A model generated the notes under the pieces. The model did no database searches, was not told the DNA's origin, and was given only the letters and a program-made list of their open reading frames with translations. The translations under genes were made by a program, and so were the position numbers. From Fragum whitleyi (Eukaryota > Mollusca > Bivalvia > Cardiida > Cardiidae), in the NCBI GenBank assembly GCA_948146395.1, contig OX411546.1, forward strand, positions 21,988,449 to 22,052,448: a stretch of DNA of 64,000 bases, given 5' to 3'. This document shows positions 1-12,690 of the stretch, piece by piece (the first letter of the stretch is position 1; each line of letters starts with the position of its first letter).

Positions 1-2237
1 ACAAAAAAAATACAATACCATATTTCCTCTCATAATAGCGCCCTCCATAATAGTAGCACCCCTACATTTAACCCACTTCAAATGCCTAAATTTTTGGAAC
101 CTTTTTGAGACTTCTTCTCTAATTTGAGATGAATTTCTTCTTAAAATTCACCTAAATTTAAAGGTAAAAGGGCCTAAAAGACATCAATTTTAATTATTTT
201 ATAAAACAGAAAATGCATATTAAATATAAGCTCCCTGACCATGTTATGAATAGCTCCAGGAAACGTTTATTAGGAGAAATATGTTAGCTCATTTAAAATT
301 TAAACTTAAATTGAATAGCGGAGCTCTTAAAAAAACAATGATAGCTGAGGCAGATCCAGGTTTCTGTACAGGGGGTCAACAGGTAGTCATCCTCTTGAGG
401 ATGAATATAAAATTGTTTTAACAAATTATTATTTTTTTTTTGACACATCAAAATTATTACCTCAAGTTTTTTTCCACAAATATCAAGCAGAAGGTAGGCA
501 GTATATGCAAAGATAAGACTGCACAACTATGTAGGCTGATCTTAGTCTATACTGATAGAAAAAGCTGCATTATTTTCTTTTATTCATTAGGCAGATCAGG
601 GACCCTCAGTTTCCACGGGCAGATTTATCATTTCACGCAAATGTATTGTATATAAATTTATTAATATTTGCTTCTGATCTGAATATGCATTTAATTACAA
701 GAGTTATCCAACTCATTTATGCTTTAATAAGACAACTTTTGTATTTTCCAATAGTCAGCTAAAGAAAAGTGGATTTATGTATTTCCCTGTTATAACGAGA
801 CCTGGTTATAACGAGATAATATGCCAAGTCCTGATGATCTCATTATGAGCCAAGTGCCCAGTAAAAGCATTGTAACTTTGGGCCAACTTATTTTTGGCCT
901 GAACTGGTCCGGTATTTGTTTTTTTATCAGCCGGGGTACAATTAGAAACCAATCCTCTCGGACTGACCAGATAATGCAAACCATTTTCAGATTATACCCA
1001 CTTTACACACACCTGCACATGCAAAGCTGGGCATGTAAATTTGAAAATGGTTTTCAACACCTTGTCAGCCGAAACACAGAGCTGGTTTCTAAATGTGGCT
1101 CAGCTGAAGAACAACAAAATAGGGACCGGTAAAGGCCAGAAATAAGTTGGCCCTTGATTAGTGTTCAAGTTAAAAGAAACTTTCAACATACTGACACGAC
1201 AGACAGTCTATTTTTGGCTACTCAGACAGGCCAACAAATGAAAATGCATGCCCATGATCTGATTGATGCAGGGCATGGAATCATTTTGCAAGAAAAAATC
1301 ACTGCTGACAGATACACAATTTATTCCCACCCCTGCCAGAAAAAAATATTATCACAAAATTAATGTTGAAATCAAAAAGAAACTTTGCTAACTGCACGAG
1401 ATGTTTATGGTACAAAGGTGAAAGTCATTAAATCAATTACAAAAGAATACCTGTTAAGACAATGAGCTGATGATAAAATTCGACAGTTGGTTCAATCAGG
1501 CTCGACGACCCTCCTTTCCACCGTGTACCCCGTGCTTGATGTGACATTTCATCGCTGACAAGAAAATCGAACTGCAACCGAGGTCAACCGAGGTCAACGA
1601 GTCCGTCGTTGAATTTAGCGTAACAGGCATTTTACAAACGAGAGCTTACACCAAGAACATTGCTTAAGTTCACTTGAATTTCGTCGGAACAGGCCACGTG
1701 TCTATCATTTTGTACTTTAGTTGTTTTCAAGGGAAACTCGTGTTTTATCCGTGTTTGACAGAAAAATGTTTTGATCGATAACATTCAATGGACGCTTTCT
1801 TTATTGTTTTAAAAATCACGAGTTTAAAATCCAAACGCTTTAGTGATGCGGACTACATTTATATCATAAACCGGGTTTGGTTCGTCGTAAACGATCATCT
1901 GTTAAAAAAAGCTATGAAATAGAACAGAAATATAAAGATTGAACAGCAAATCAAAATAAAAATATATTTTTATTATTTGATTTAAAATTTAGAGTAAAAA
2001 AACGATCCAATTTAATTTACGACAACTCATTGGCACTGCCAAACGTCGGTTCCGCTTCTACATCCTTAAATGAGATAAGATGACGTCTATTGGCCCTCCT
2101 ATAAACGTGCTATAACTGTAATCATGATTTGATAGACTGTTTGGTTGATTTCAATTTAAATGGATTTTCTTTCATACCAATAGAAAATATCTTCCTTACA
2201 GTAGGCCGATGGAGAAATTCAGTATTGCTGGTTTTGT
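1..2237. other. AT-rich non-coding stretch, no gene seen
   Basis: No open frame longer than about 100 codons and no recognisable protein motif. It may be intergenic sequence, or intron/5' flank of the SOBP gene whose first visible exon begins at 6684. Short direct repeats of TTATAACGAGA occur near 790-820. I see nothing else that supports a feature. Confidence 0.5.
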
Positions 2238-2972
2238 TTATTATACCCTCCACCTACGAAGTAGAGGGGGTATATTGGTTTTACCATGACTGTCTGTCTG
2301 TCCATCCGTCCGTCCGTCCATCCGTCCGTCCGTCTGTCCGTCCGTCCGTCCGTCCGTCCATAGACCTTTTTGTTTCCGGACTCTAACTCAAGAACCAAAT
2401 GACCTACAATCATGAAACTTTATACAAATCTTCCTTATGACCCAAAGAAGTGCTTTATTGTTTTTGGGCCATGTAGGTCAAAGGTCAAGGTCACAGTCAG
2501 CCTTTGTTCAATTTTCGTTTCCGGACTCTAACTCAAGAACCAAGTGGCCCACAATCATGAAACTTTATACAAATGTTCCTTATGACCCAAGGAAGTGTCC
2601 TATTGTTTTGGGGTTACATAGGTCAAAGGTCAAGGTCACAGTAAATTTTTGTTCAATTTTTGTTTCCGGACTCTAACTCGAGAACCAAGTGACCTACAAG
2701 CATGAAACTTTATGCAAATGTTGCTTATGATCCAAGGAAGTGCCCTATTGTTTTTGGGTCATACAGGTCAAAAGTCAAGGTCACAGTCAATTTTTGTTCA
2801 ATTTTCATTTCTGGACTCCTAACTCAAAAACCAAGCGACCTAGAATCATGAAACTTCATGCAAATGCTACATATGACCTCAATATTAGTTACAAACACAT
2901 CCTGCACTAATAGCACTTGCATTCTGACAAAGCGCTTGTGGGGGGTATTAGTCCGCTCTGCGACAGTTCTAG
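2238..2972. repeat. Interspersed repeat with (TCCG)n tract and 145-bp tandem units
   Basis: The left end is a hairpin-like block around 2243-2275 (ACCCTCC, then GGGGGT). It is followed by a TCCG/TCTG microsatellite at about 2288-2360 and about 3.3 tandem copies of a 145-bp unit. The GGACTC landmark falls at 2378, 2523, 2668 and 2813. A tail resembling other bivalve repeats ends at CTAG (2969-2972). ORFs across it are repeat artefacts. Resemblance to a Helitron-like end is only suggestive here. Confidence 0.75.
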
Positions 2973-3642
2973 TTGACGCTGTTGCGCAAACACAAGAAAA
3001 TACTGTATTTCAAAGGGGGGGACACATTTACTGCATTTAAAGTGCCTTAGGTAAGCTGGTAAAATATCAATATTTTAGTCAGAGCGTATGTGCTTATATT
3101 TCCATATAAGTTATGCTTTGCATTATGCTTTAGCCTTAAATGTTGGGATTTTTATTGTCCAGCATACATTTTAAGAACTATGTTGCCTTTAAATCTGAAG
3201 TCCGAAAAAACAAACTTATAGTTAACAGGTTGTTCTTCATTCTGTGGATGACATTTTTCACCAACTTCGTATTTTGATTAAAGGCGATATAAAAAAAGAA
3301 TCGGTCAGACGTTATTAATCACCATCCAGACATTTGGATGTAAATTGAGACCGTAAAACAAACCGATCAAAACTCACGGCATCAAAATATGGTATTAGAC
3401 AGAAAGAAAAACAAATTGTGGTTAAACTAAATCGGCCTTGCTACGGCCGATTTAAAAAATTTTGTTCGTTTTACCTAGCTCAGCAATGATGGCGCTACCA
3501 TCTACAGAGAACATATAGCACAATTAAGCCTTTCCTGTTTTACAAAATTTTGGACCTGTCCAAATCCAAAGGTTTGGCAGACGAAAATTTAAAGTGGATT
3601 TAATTTGAAAAATAACCATTCAGTAGGGTAGAAAAAAGTGAG

Positions 3643-3685
3643 GAAAAAGAAGAAATTGCTTATCAGAAGCAATTTCTTCTTTTTT
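3643..3685. repeat. Hairpin AAGAAGAAATTGCTT, copy 1
   Basis: Near-perfect inverted repeat with 19-bp arms (3643-3661 and 3667-3685) and a 5-base loop. The same hairpin and about 15 bp of its right flank (CACAAT..TTCTCA) recur at 33260-33305, so it belongs to a small dispersed palindromic element. Confidence 0.8.
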
Positions 3686-5840
3686 CACAATGTTTTCTCA
3701 ATCATAAAATCACAGGCACGTAAAAAGCAGGGATTAAACAGCAAAGGGTTGGTGATATCATTTAATTCCGAACTTGACCAACAATTACAGAGCACACCTT
3801 TACATAATAATGATAATAAAATAATGATTGACCAATCAAATCACTCATTTTATTTAACCAGGATTGCAATGTTGACTTCCGTCATTCTCCGTAATTTGTT
3901 TCAAATATTTTTTTGGAAATTGACGAATCAAACGGAAAAAAATATTCAAGCTGCAGTTGCGACGGTAAGGTCACCCATTCACGAAAATTATTCAAACAAA
4001 ATGACGGAAAAGCGCGGAGTCGGTCAGCGGCGATATCCGATCTCAATCGGAACATCGGTCGGACTTTTCCGTAAACTAGTAGTACCTCGGACGTAAGTGT
4101 AGTAATTTCGGGCCATTTTTAGGTAATTCGGCTTCCGGTGGTACTTTGGTCGATACGCTTGAAAAACAACAACTAAGTTCCTTTAATGCTTTCCGATCAT
4201 CTAAGTATATCCTTTGGGCAATTTAAGAGCGTTTTGAAATAAAATAATAAAATATCAAGTTTTAACTCTTCGTTGATTTTGTTTTTCGCAACGTCATCTT
4301 CAGTAAGGCTTGTGATATGACCGAGGTCTATTCCGTAATATCGCCGAAAGATCCCGAGCGATCCCTTCTAAGTTTATGACTTGATGGACCAATCGATTTT
4401 ATATTTAAGTCGGCAATCTTTAGTTTACCATTCATTCGAGCTACGTTTACAAATGAACGAAATTCATATGTAGGATATTGAATGGGTGGTCATGGAATAC
4501 CAACTTTATAAAACGAGTTACAAGTTTGGTAACTATGGTATTAAAATGACCACAAATTTTATATTCTATTTAAAATACGACTTGAATTTTTGTGATTATT
4601 CATCAAAACATTATGACGTCAGTTACAAGGTAACAAAATATACTTAACTCCAAAAAGAAACGTCAACAAAATATTGATTGAAATAATTAAAAATCTTCAC
4701 ACGAATTTTTATCTTTCTTTGCTACTTTTTGTAAAACAAGCATATAGCCGCATTTATGAGATTAACTTATGCTACCCGGGACCGTTGTTAAACAGATACG
4801 CCCTGCTTGACAACACCATCCAAAAAAAGTTTACACGAACAAAAAAGGTTATTCCATAATGGATTAGAGTACCCTTTTCGCAAGTGAATTCTACTGTAAT
4901 GCCCCACAGTAGATCGGTTTTAAAAAAGATGTTCATTTGTTATCTTTCGTAACCCACTGACATTGCATGGTTAGAGAGTGGGTGGGGTAAGCACTCTTCC
5001 TGTGTAATAATGAAGATTTGAAGTTATCTTACTTTAAATGGCTTGCCTCCGTAGACCAAATTTCTGCTGATGACGTTTTGACGTAACATTTGACGCCAGC
5101 AAAAATTTAAAGATTTTGAAACGATTTTTGCTAGGTGCTTAATTCTCTTTCAATGAACATTAAAACTTTTCAACAAACCTTTGTGTATCAGTACCCGCAA
5201 GCTTAGGGGACACGTTTACTAAAAAGATGTTGCTACGGATAGGAACATGGAACATAACAGTCAAAAGATCGTTCCAGAAAAGAAATTTTGTTTTGACAGG
5301 TATTAAAATAAAAAATGCAATAAAGTAATAAAAGTTTAAGTTATAGAAAGAACATCTATTTGTGGACGTTTCTTTTTGGACTTAGGTATAGAATTGCTTT
5401 ACGCTCTGAGCTCATTTTCAAAATTGTTACTCTAGTGTCATAACACCCATGTTATATCAAAAATATTCAACGGGGTAATTCATTCCAGCGAAGTAGGATA
5501 TATTATAATGATGAGTAGCACCAGTCAAAGTTTTCGAACATGGGTCTAATTTCTCGACTGTGAGTTTTCTTACGACTTGACATAAATCCTATTGATATTG
5601 GCATGAAAGCTGATCTGCCGGCAATATTTTGTGCAAACAGAACACGAGACATTACGATATAAAATCCCAGGCACATAAAGGTACGGGGGCTCGAATTTCA
5701 CAGGCTAGTCCGATCCGATGTGTTTGCCAAATCACTTGATGGGCTTTAGGGAGTGCTCTGGGGAAGAAATGATAAATTGCTGCTTAGACAGAGCTACAGC
5801 TAGAAGGGCAATCTGGATTTTAAATCAGAAAACAAGAGGG

Positions 5841-6230
5841 CCAGAAAGGCCCTAAATCAATCACATGTCCTGTAAGATATGGGGGGCGAATAGAAAAACA
5901 AACAAACAAACAAACAAAAAAACCCAAAAAATTGCAATAAACAGTTTTGATTCAGGTTACCAGAGGAACATTCATGGCAAGTTTAATTGAAATCGGCTCA
6001 GTGGTTTTAGAGAAGATGTTATTCAAAGTGAATAGTTTGCGCGCTTTGTAACGCCAATATAAATTTAAATACCAGATTTCGGGAACAGTTTTTAAAATGG
6101 TCACCCAAGAAACATTCCAGCAAAGTTTCATTGGAATCAGTCTTATAGTTTAGGAGAAATCGCCTTTCAAAGAATTCAAAGTGAAAAAGACCCTTCCTGC
6201 TACGCCCATATTAATGGGCAAATTAGAATT
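5841..6230 (+). repeat. HLE-C-like interspersed repeat fragment
   Basis: Begins with AACAAGAGGGCCAGAAAGG, the hairpin end shared with the HLE-C copies at 26836 and 31849. It continues through a (CAAA)n tract and then two diverged units of the 'gtcacc..aaGAACATTCC..gTTtcaTTGaaATC' type. Non-coding. Confidence 0.65.
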
Positions 6231-6683
6231 TTGCGAACATTTTTTTGAAAAAGGGTTATCTTTCTAAGGTACGCAACTCTGTCGGGAGGTGTTAAATGTC
6301 GTCTTTCGTTTTGCTCGCCATCTCTCTCTTTTTTTTTTTATCAGGCAATCAATCCTGTTTTGACCTGATATCACCTGTCTAATTACATAACATGGTATCA
6401 GGCAGTCTATTTTTAAGACAATTTGCATACAAAACAACTTTATTTCTTTGATTTGTAAGGGTTTATCATAATTAAGCGATGAAAAACGATTGCATGAGAA
6501 TAACATGTAAGTGTCTTAGAATATCAGGTTTATCTCGTCGAGGATGGGAGAAATTACTTTTACTCGGCAAAGCCACGTCATGATAGATTCTCCAAACCTC
6601 GACCAGATATCACTGATATTTTAAGACACTAATATATTAAATTTAAAGGCTCACTAATAGTTTTCTTTTGTTTTTATTTTCAG

Positions 6684-6879
6684 AATTATGCCGAGAATAC
6701 GATGAACGAGTTGCTGGGTCTGTTTGGATATGACGACAAGATAAATAGCTCCGATACGAAAAACCTTAACCTCGACAACTACGCAGACGGAAAGGAAACA
6801 GGAAGTGACGTCAACTCAGAAGACCCGGATAGCGAAAAGGAGGACACCAAACGCCGTAGACGACAGAGATTAAGACAGA
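6684..6879 (+). CDS. SOBP: SOBP exon with the conserved N-terminal AENTMNELLG motif
   Basis: Internal coding exon. The acceptor is a pyrimidine-rich tract ending TTTTCAG (6677-6683). The frame opens NYAENTMNELLGLFGYD, which matches the invariant AENTMNELLG..GYD block near the N-terminus of vertebrate and insect SOBP. After an acidic Asp/Ser/Glu stretch comes a basic cluster (KRRRRQR), a plausible nuclear localisation signal. The donor is A|GTAAGT at 6880. The exon enters at phase 0 and leaves with one base, which fits both the 81-nt exon at 14956 and the last exon at 19671. ATG 6702 lies inside the motif and is not taken as the start, because the family has about 30 residues upstream; that start exon is not identified here. 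Confidence 0.88.
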
Positions 6880-7040
6880 GTAAGTTATATGCAAGATCTG
6901 CACATAATACAGTAATAGATAATGAATGGTGATTTTTTATTGAAAAATATTTCTTCTTTCGGAATGTCTTCTGTCTAGTTCTGATATGGCAATTATTTTG
7001 AATAAAACCGAATTTCAAACTGTTGATTAGCTAGGAAAGT

Positions 7041-7161
7041 GTTCCAAATGATAAAACTGTGCAAACTGTTTGCAAATAATACCAATTTTGCAGGTGTACT
7101 TTCCTGCAAAGTGGGGTATATGTTGCAAACAGTTTGCACTGTTTTGTCATCCTGAACGCAG
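7041..7161. repeat. MITE with GATGACAAAA-type inverted ends, copy 1
   Basis: Inverted-repeat element of about 121 bp. Internal arms read CAAACTGTTTGCA and TGCAAACAGTTTGCA, and the outer right arm reads GTTTTGTCATCCTGAACGCAG. A second, better-preserved copy is at 19488-19612. This copy lies 160 bp after the SOBP donor at 6880. Confidence 0.75.
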
Positions 7162-7264
7162 GGCACATCATTCATAAAGGGGTTTCGATAACTTATTTGA
7201 CGTCCCAGTACTGAAACGTTGTACAATTCAAAACATCTAAAAAATTGACATTCATTCCGACCAG

Positions 7265-7650
7265 AACCATTCATTCATTCATTTATTCATTCCAAACACT
7301 CACTTAAATCGTTCAAAAACGCTCCAAAATCATAAGAAAATATTTCGAAATTGTTCAAGACATCAACATTTTATTGAAATCGATCAAATAATTCTACGAT
7401 TTTATTGGCTGGTGTGGATTTTAAAGTGTCTTATTGGTCCACGAAGACGCACAAACAGAAAAGTATGTATATTTTATTAAAGGGAAGTAATAAATATCGC
7501 TAATTTTGTTCATCTTTAACAAAATTAGCGATATTGGATTACTATCCTTTAATTTCACTCAAAATTCGCTCCACACACTCATTCAATCTCAATTCAAAAT
7601 CATTCCAAAATCATTCTTAATGTCAATTTCACGATGTTCTGAACTGTAAG
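7265..7650. repeat. MITE family 'C' (ATTCATTCC ends), uninterrupted copy
   Basis: AT-rich element beginning with CATTCATTTATTCATTCC and ending with CAATTTCACGATGTTCTGA. It contains a strong hairpin at 7477-7552 (arms TTAAAGG..AGTAAT..ATATCGCTAATTTTGTT). Its body aligns with 36110-37395, where the same sequence is split by other repeats. Inside a SOBP intron. Confidence 0.7.
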
Positions 7651-8879
7651 ACATTTTAGCCCTGAGAAATCGGAATACTCTTTTCTGATGAATTCTACAT
7701 TAAAATCAGATACCTAATACCTAAAACATTTTTTTTTTCTATTGAGAAAGATATAAAACGACTTTGGTCTCGAATTTTCTTTACATCCGAGTATTTGATC
7801 AGTTTTGTTAAACTCCTATAGCCAAATGAGATATCCTGTTTCATATTTAATTAGACTGAGCGTCTATTCGAGGAAGTTGCTTTGATTTTCAATTACTCTT
7901 TTTTGCTTTATATTTCAATGTAGATATTCTATACGGTGTATTTCGATATACTTTCAAAAGAAATGGACCCAGGTTTTTAGCATTCGACATTTTCTACACA
8001 GATCTAACGTTGAATTTGAAACACACTTTTTATATTAACTTAACTTGAACAATCTTAACGGGTGCAATATTTTCTGTTATAAGATTAATTTAACAAAAAT
8101 CTAAATGAGCCTGCCTTTTTCGTGAACTTATTTTCATAAGAAAACCAACTAACTAACACGTCTAATTTAAGCCATATTAGAATTTTTGGAACAACATTTT
8201 GTGTAGAAAATCTACCAGCGTATCAATTGCTTTACTCGCGTTCCAAACATTTCTCGGTACAGTTTGATCACGGGATAAGATTAAGCTGATATAAGCTCTT
8301 GTTTGAACTTCACAAAAAGTACTTAACTTCTGAGAAATCTTCACTTTACTATAAATACCGCAAAATAAAGTATTGACAATTCATGCAAAAATGCGGCACG
8401 CGCAGAAAAAATAATTTCGCTCAGTTAACACCCGATTTTAGATAAAGCCTACTTTTAGAGATTAAAAATACAAAGACACTTACGATAGTTTAACGCCGAC
8501 TCCTAACAGAATAACTGTATTAACTGTTAAAGCTTGTTCACTCCAAGCTCAGCAGTTCAAACGCTTTGCTTTATCTTCGTCGTCGTTATTATGGTATGTT
8601 ATGTTCGAACAACCTGAGCCAGAAATTATTTAAAAACAAGGAACTATCCCGCCTCGTAATTTCTCTATAAAACTTCAAATTATTTAGACATAGATATGAC
8701 CGTTGAGTTTTCAATGGTTCCCCTTTCTATGACCCGGTTCATAACTTGGTTCTCATTACAATCGCTTCTTTGATATGATTCTCGCGGGTAAATACGATAT
8801 AGTATAGCGCTTCTCCGTAACCTTCGATTTCGAACAAGACTCATCTCTATTATTTGACCTTGGTGAGAAATTTCTCTCG
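7651..8879 (+). other. SOBP intron, no feature seen
   Basis: AT-rich intronic sequence between the exons at 6684-6879 and 14956-15036. No conserved exon, RNA gene or obvious inverted repeat found by eye. Short ORFs only. Confidence 0.5.
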
Positions 8880-9142
8880 TTACCCTGTTTATTGAAAGTT
8901 TGATTCATTGGTATGATCCTTGGGTGACCCATAATCATGCAGCCAAAAATTATAGTGATTGGATGAAAAATATGTCTTTTATGGGCGGAGGTCATTTCTC
9001 TATTTGTTATTTAGTGGAAACTTGGTAAATCATTTTCAACATCAGTAGAACACAAAATATCTAAAAATCTAGTGAAAACTTTGTTTGGCTATTACAAGAA
9101 TTTCAAGCTGTGCAGCGACTCAAGCTATTCATGGCTTTCTAG
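8880..9142 (+). mobile_element. HLE-B element, 3' half ending in hairpin plus CTAG
   Basis: Reads in the orientation where the element ends with AAGCTATTCATGGCTTTCTAG. The hairpin arms AAGC(C)AT/ATGGCTT are followed by CTAG at 9139-9142 and then host T. The body contains the family's characteristic unit (TATGTCTTTTATGGGCGGAGG, the complement of GACCTCCGCCCATAAAA). Same terminus as copies at 36173 and 42130 (those on the other strand). Inside a SOBP intron. Confidence 0.75.
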
Positions 9143-9183
9143 TTATTTGAATTGACGTTTAACGCTGCTTTTCACAATTTATT

Positions 9184-9640
9184 TTTTCTCCACTGGCTGA
9201 AGGCCACTTCGGCTATTGTCATGGCGCTATGTCCGTCGTGCGTCCGTCCGTCAGGTCGTAATCCCTTTCTTTTAAAATCTTCCTTCAGTAACTAATTGAT
9301 GAATGGCAACCAACTTCACAATGAATGATCCTTAGTGTAATCCCCTTTCAAAGTTATTCAAGGATTTTTGATCCAATGAAAAACAAAGCTCGAATGCGCG
9401 TGTTTGATTTCCATATATGGTAATATGTGACTTTTCCCAAAATCTTATGGGTTGATATCAACCCAATTTTACGTGAATAATCCTTGAGTGACCTTTTATC
9501 AGTCTACAAAAATATTGTGATCAGATAAAACATATGTCTTTTATGGCTGGGGGTCATTTCTCTATATGTTATATAGTGGAAACTTTGAAAATCACTTTCT
9601 CAGATAGCTATCAATCAAATTTCACTGGAAATAGGTATTA
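9184..9640 (+). mobile_element. HLE-B element, 5' part
   Basis: Begins TTTTTTCTCCACTGGCTGAAGG, the complement of the GGCCAGTGGAG end seen at 31327, 36858 and 43151. It is followed by the CGTCCGTCCGTC segment and two 165-bp-type units. Between this and the 8880-9142 fragment lies a scrap of SINE 3' tail (about 9155-9175). Non-autonomous: no coding capacity. Confidence 0.7.
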
Positions 9641-10372
9641 CTATAGCCTTGGTGTCGTCGTCGTTGTTGTCGTCGTCCTTGTGCGAGAACTTAGACATTT
9701 TGTGAAATCTCTTGTTCTACTTAAGGCATTCACTTGAAACTTGGAAAACATGCTCACTATCAAAAGAGCAACCCATACTTTCAAGGGGGCGCGTTTTGTG
9801 CGAAATATGCCCCCTTTTCGACTTTTTCGATTTTTTATCCACTATGCAGCATCCAACAGCCGAGCGTAGGCACCGGAAATCGGTGCTCTCATTTCTTATC
9901 AACACCGTATGATATTTGCGAATATAGGTTTGTCGTTTAAATTTGACCTTACTCTATAACTGACCTCTGCTTGATCCGATCTGTTTTTAAATATCTATGA
10001 CGCGTCAAGCGAAAATGGACCCTATGGATTTTGCGGTAAAGTGTCGAAACAAGTCTGACTCAACCTTTCGTTAGAGACAAAAACGTCGAATCTACAGCTT
10101 GAATCAAGCTGTAGTTACGACGTTCTGGTCGCCTAACGACGATAGATGTAAAAGTTCTAATAGAGCCCCATGCTATAATAAAACCCCATCCCCCCTTTTC
10201 AGAGGTTGGAATTTTGATCTGATTTTACAAATTCTTGACCTCCCTAATAATGGCCCATACCAACAAAATCAAGGTCACAATAAGTGCACCCAAAAGAGGT
10301 TTAATGCACTTTTTCTGCAATCGAATGTCACTACTTTGCGTGGATAATGTTTATTTTTGGCCATCTTAACAA
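9641..10372 (+). other. SOBP intron with minor repeat fragments
   Basis: Holds a short GTC-rich microsatellite (9650-9680) and a fragment at about 9990-10095 resembling the GTGACCCGTCACGCGAAAA MITE family (see 58736-58949). Several overlapping ORFs at 9712-9940 lie in different frames of the same segment. None shows a known domain. Confidence 0.45.
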
Positions 10373-10462
10373 ATATCGATGGCTCAGCGCGATACAGTTG
10401 TAGTTGCCTTAATGTTTATATGTAATTACAATTACAACTGTTTCGCATTGAGCCATCGATAT
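10373..10462. repeat. Palindromic MITE, GGCTCAGCGCGAT family, copy 1
   Basis: Inverted repeat with outer arms ATATCGATGGCTCA and TGAGCCATCGATAT and inner arms ACAGTTGTAGTTG and CAATTACAACTG. About 90 bp in all. Related palindromes occur at 14586-14642 and 38639-38746. Confidence 0.8.
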
Positions 10463-12440
10463 ATAGCTTAGTCTCTAATACAATTCAATCTCTTTATAAT
10501 GGAAATGGGGTGATTTTTATAGAACCTCGGGGTTCTATAAGATGTTTTACTGTATTGTAGAAAGAAAAAGAAAATAATCGTAATATGACAATAATTTTCC
10601 TGATCAGCTCGCACAATATGAAAGAGGTTTACAATTTTCTCTGTTCCTAGATATCCTCTTTTCGCGCGACACGTGCAATATAAACCACATGTGTGTGGCA
10701 ATTTGAAAACCGCCCGAAAATATCTTCCTCGATAAAATGACTACGGAATTACAGGAAAGCTGGAAACCTGATCCGCTAGCGTTTGGTGCATTCAGATGTT
10801 TTTCTGCAACCTAACCCCAGTGCGCCATTCGACTACGCGCCAACGTTTTTCCATAATAGGTTATATGATCTACCCAGGGGCGTACGCTGCAATTTGAGAC
10901 GGGGGCTCGATATTCTTGGCTTTTTCTCAGATAGATTGGATTCTTAATATATCGTTCATACAAAGGCAATCGTAGACTTTGGAAATGTTAACTTGATAAA
11001 AATCCACTTCTCTGGTTGTTTATTTTCCTGTCGACACTTTATTCTAATCGACTTTGTGCGTATGGAGAGCGTAATTGAGTGAGAGATAAATTATTGTGTT
11101 ACGCAATTTCAGATATATATTTTTTTAAGAATCAAGTCTTTAAGTTTTTGTATAATAACATACATGTATTAAACAACGATGAAACTCGAGTTCTTGGCCC
11201 GGGGTTGCTAAACTTTTATCATTCTCAACTGAGAATTTTCACAAACTTGAAATTTAAATAATTGTATGTGCATAAAAGATTATATTAATAAGTTGTTATA
11301 ATTAACAACTTATTGATATTATATTTTATATTCATACATTTATGGTTGTATTTTAACAGAAAAACAGCTTAAATCAATATTTGAAATTTGAGTAAATTCA
11401 GATTTGAGAATGAGAAAAGTTTTATAACCTCGAGCCCAGTCACATTTTAAAACGTTACATATTTAATTACAAAAGCGACCAATCTAAAAATAGCATCGCA
11501 TTCCGCGGACAGAAATCAGTACTAAGCTCTAGCCCTGAGCGAAAGCGTCCATTTCGACAATGAATTGTGCATCTAATTTTTGTACAGTTAAGGACGACGA
11601 GAGAGTGGCAAGGTAAATGATTTCTGAATGAAATTTAAATGAATGTCATAAGTTTTTATTTTCAATGGGATTCAGAGAAGTAATGTAATATCGCTAGTTT
11701 CGGCTAATTCTCCCTTTAAAAAAAAGTTTACCTGCCTTTTTTTATCAATTTAAGGGAAGTCATATCACTGGCGGTATTGGCGGACCTATCAAACGCTTCA
11801 AAAACCATGCCGGCCAATAATATAATAGATCTTGTAGCGGCTTACATAATTAAAAAATCTTAAATTTATTGAAAAATCTCGAATCGTTTGTCGAATGAAA
11901 TTTTGAGTGGTATGCCGAAGGAATTATTATAGAATTGTCTCGAAAGGGGTGAATGTCAATTTTATGGTGTTAAAAACTGAAAAAAATGGCCCGAATTCGT
12001 TGTAATTAGAACGGAAATGAATAAATAAAAAATAAATAAATTAGCCAAATTGCATTCTCTTTGGAAACTGACATGAAGCTCGGTATGAAGGTTTGCAAAC
12101 ATGAATAATACCCCCATCCCTTGATCCGTCCATGTGGAGAACATGAGATTGCCGGATCCGATACGCAATTGGATCTCTCGTTTTGAATTACATGATAACG
12201 CCAGGTTAGATTTCTAAATGTCAGACTTGATTAATGACCGAGCGTTGTAGATTTTGAAATACAGCCTTGCTAATTTGCTTACATGTTTGTGGGGTATGTT
12301 TATACCTTGATTACTCATTAAAACAATTCGATGGGTAATTGAGATTCTATGCTAAGTATATACCAATAAACCACGTTTGATTAAAAATAAAATCAATTCA
12401 TAGCCTCAAAAAGCATAAAAAATAAGGGTTATTGCACGAC
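10463..12440 (+). other. SOBP intron, no gene seen
   Basis: AT-rich intronic DNA with one short hairpin at about 11286-11316 (AATAAGTTGTTA / TAACAACTTATT). No exon or RNA gene recognised. Confidence 0.45.
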
Positions 12441-12690
12441 TGATGAGGGCCAGGGAGAGATATCGGCCCGCCGCCTTGATATTTGTACCGAGGGCGTCAC
12501 CCGAGGGCTGATTTCAAGGTGAAGGCCGATATCGTGAGTGTTATAAACAGATTATTATATGACTAATGAGGGCCAAAGAATTATATCGGCCCAGCACCTT
12601 GATATCAGCGCCGAGGGCTTTAGCCCGAGGGCTGATTTCAAGGTGAAGGCCGATATCGCTCTCTGGTCCCATTAGTCGGAAAATTACCTG
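12441..12690. repeat. Two tandem 123-bp units, each internally palindromic
   Basis: Units begin at 12441 and 12564 (TRATGAGGGCCA). Each contains ATATCGGCC..CCTTGATAT facing ATTTCAAGGTGAAGGCCGATAT, plus paired CCGAGGGC motifs. The region is GC-richer than its surroundings. Related GGCCGAT motifs occur at 13150-13200. Intronic, non-coding. Confidence 0.75.

Larger units (their letters stand above)
2973..6683. other. Non-coding stretch left of the first visible SOBP exon
   Basis: Contains hairpins (3429-3453 and 3643-3685) and a repeat fragment at about 5841-6230. I searched for a phase-0 donor that could supply the missing SOBP start exon. The strong-looking GTAAGT at 4085 and the GT at 5301 do not give a compatible or convincing reading frame. 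The 152-codon ORF at 3638-4096 has no recognisable domain and begins inside the hairpin repeat. Confidence 0.5.

Noticed and set aside
2288..2360. CRISPR-like or protein-coding repeat
   Set aside because: It is a simple TCCG/TCTG microsatellite without spacers, found at the same place in several interspersed repeats.
3638..4096. 152-codon ORF as a gene or as the missing SOBP first exon
   Set aside because: It begins inside a hairpin repeat and has no recognisable domain. The GTAAGT at its end leaves two bases, which does not fit the phase-0 entry of the exon at 6684.
5221..5305. MLLRIGTWNIT.. segment ending at a GT as a SOBP start exon
   Set aside because: It leaves the wrong phase for 6684, and its sequence does not resemble the charged N-terminus of SOBP.
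6702..6932. Separate 76-residue protein starting at ATG 6702
   Set aside because: It is an exon of SOBP. The AENTMNELLG motif starts upstream of this ATG and the last residues are read through the donor into the intron.
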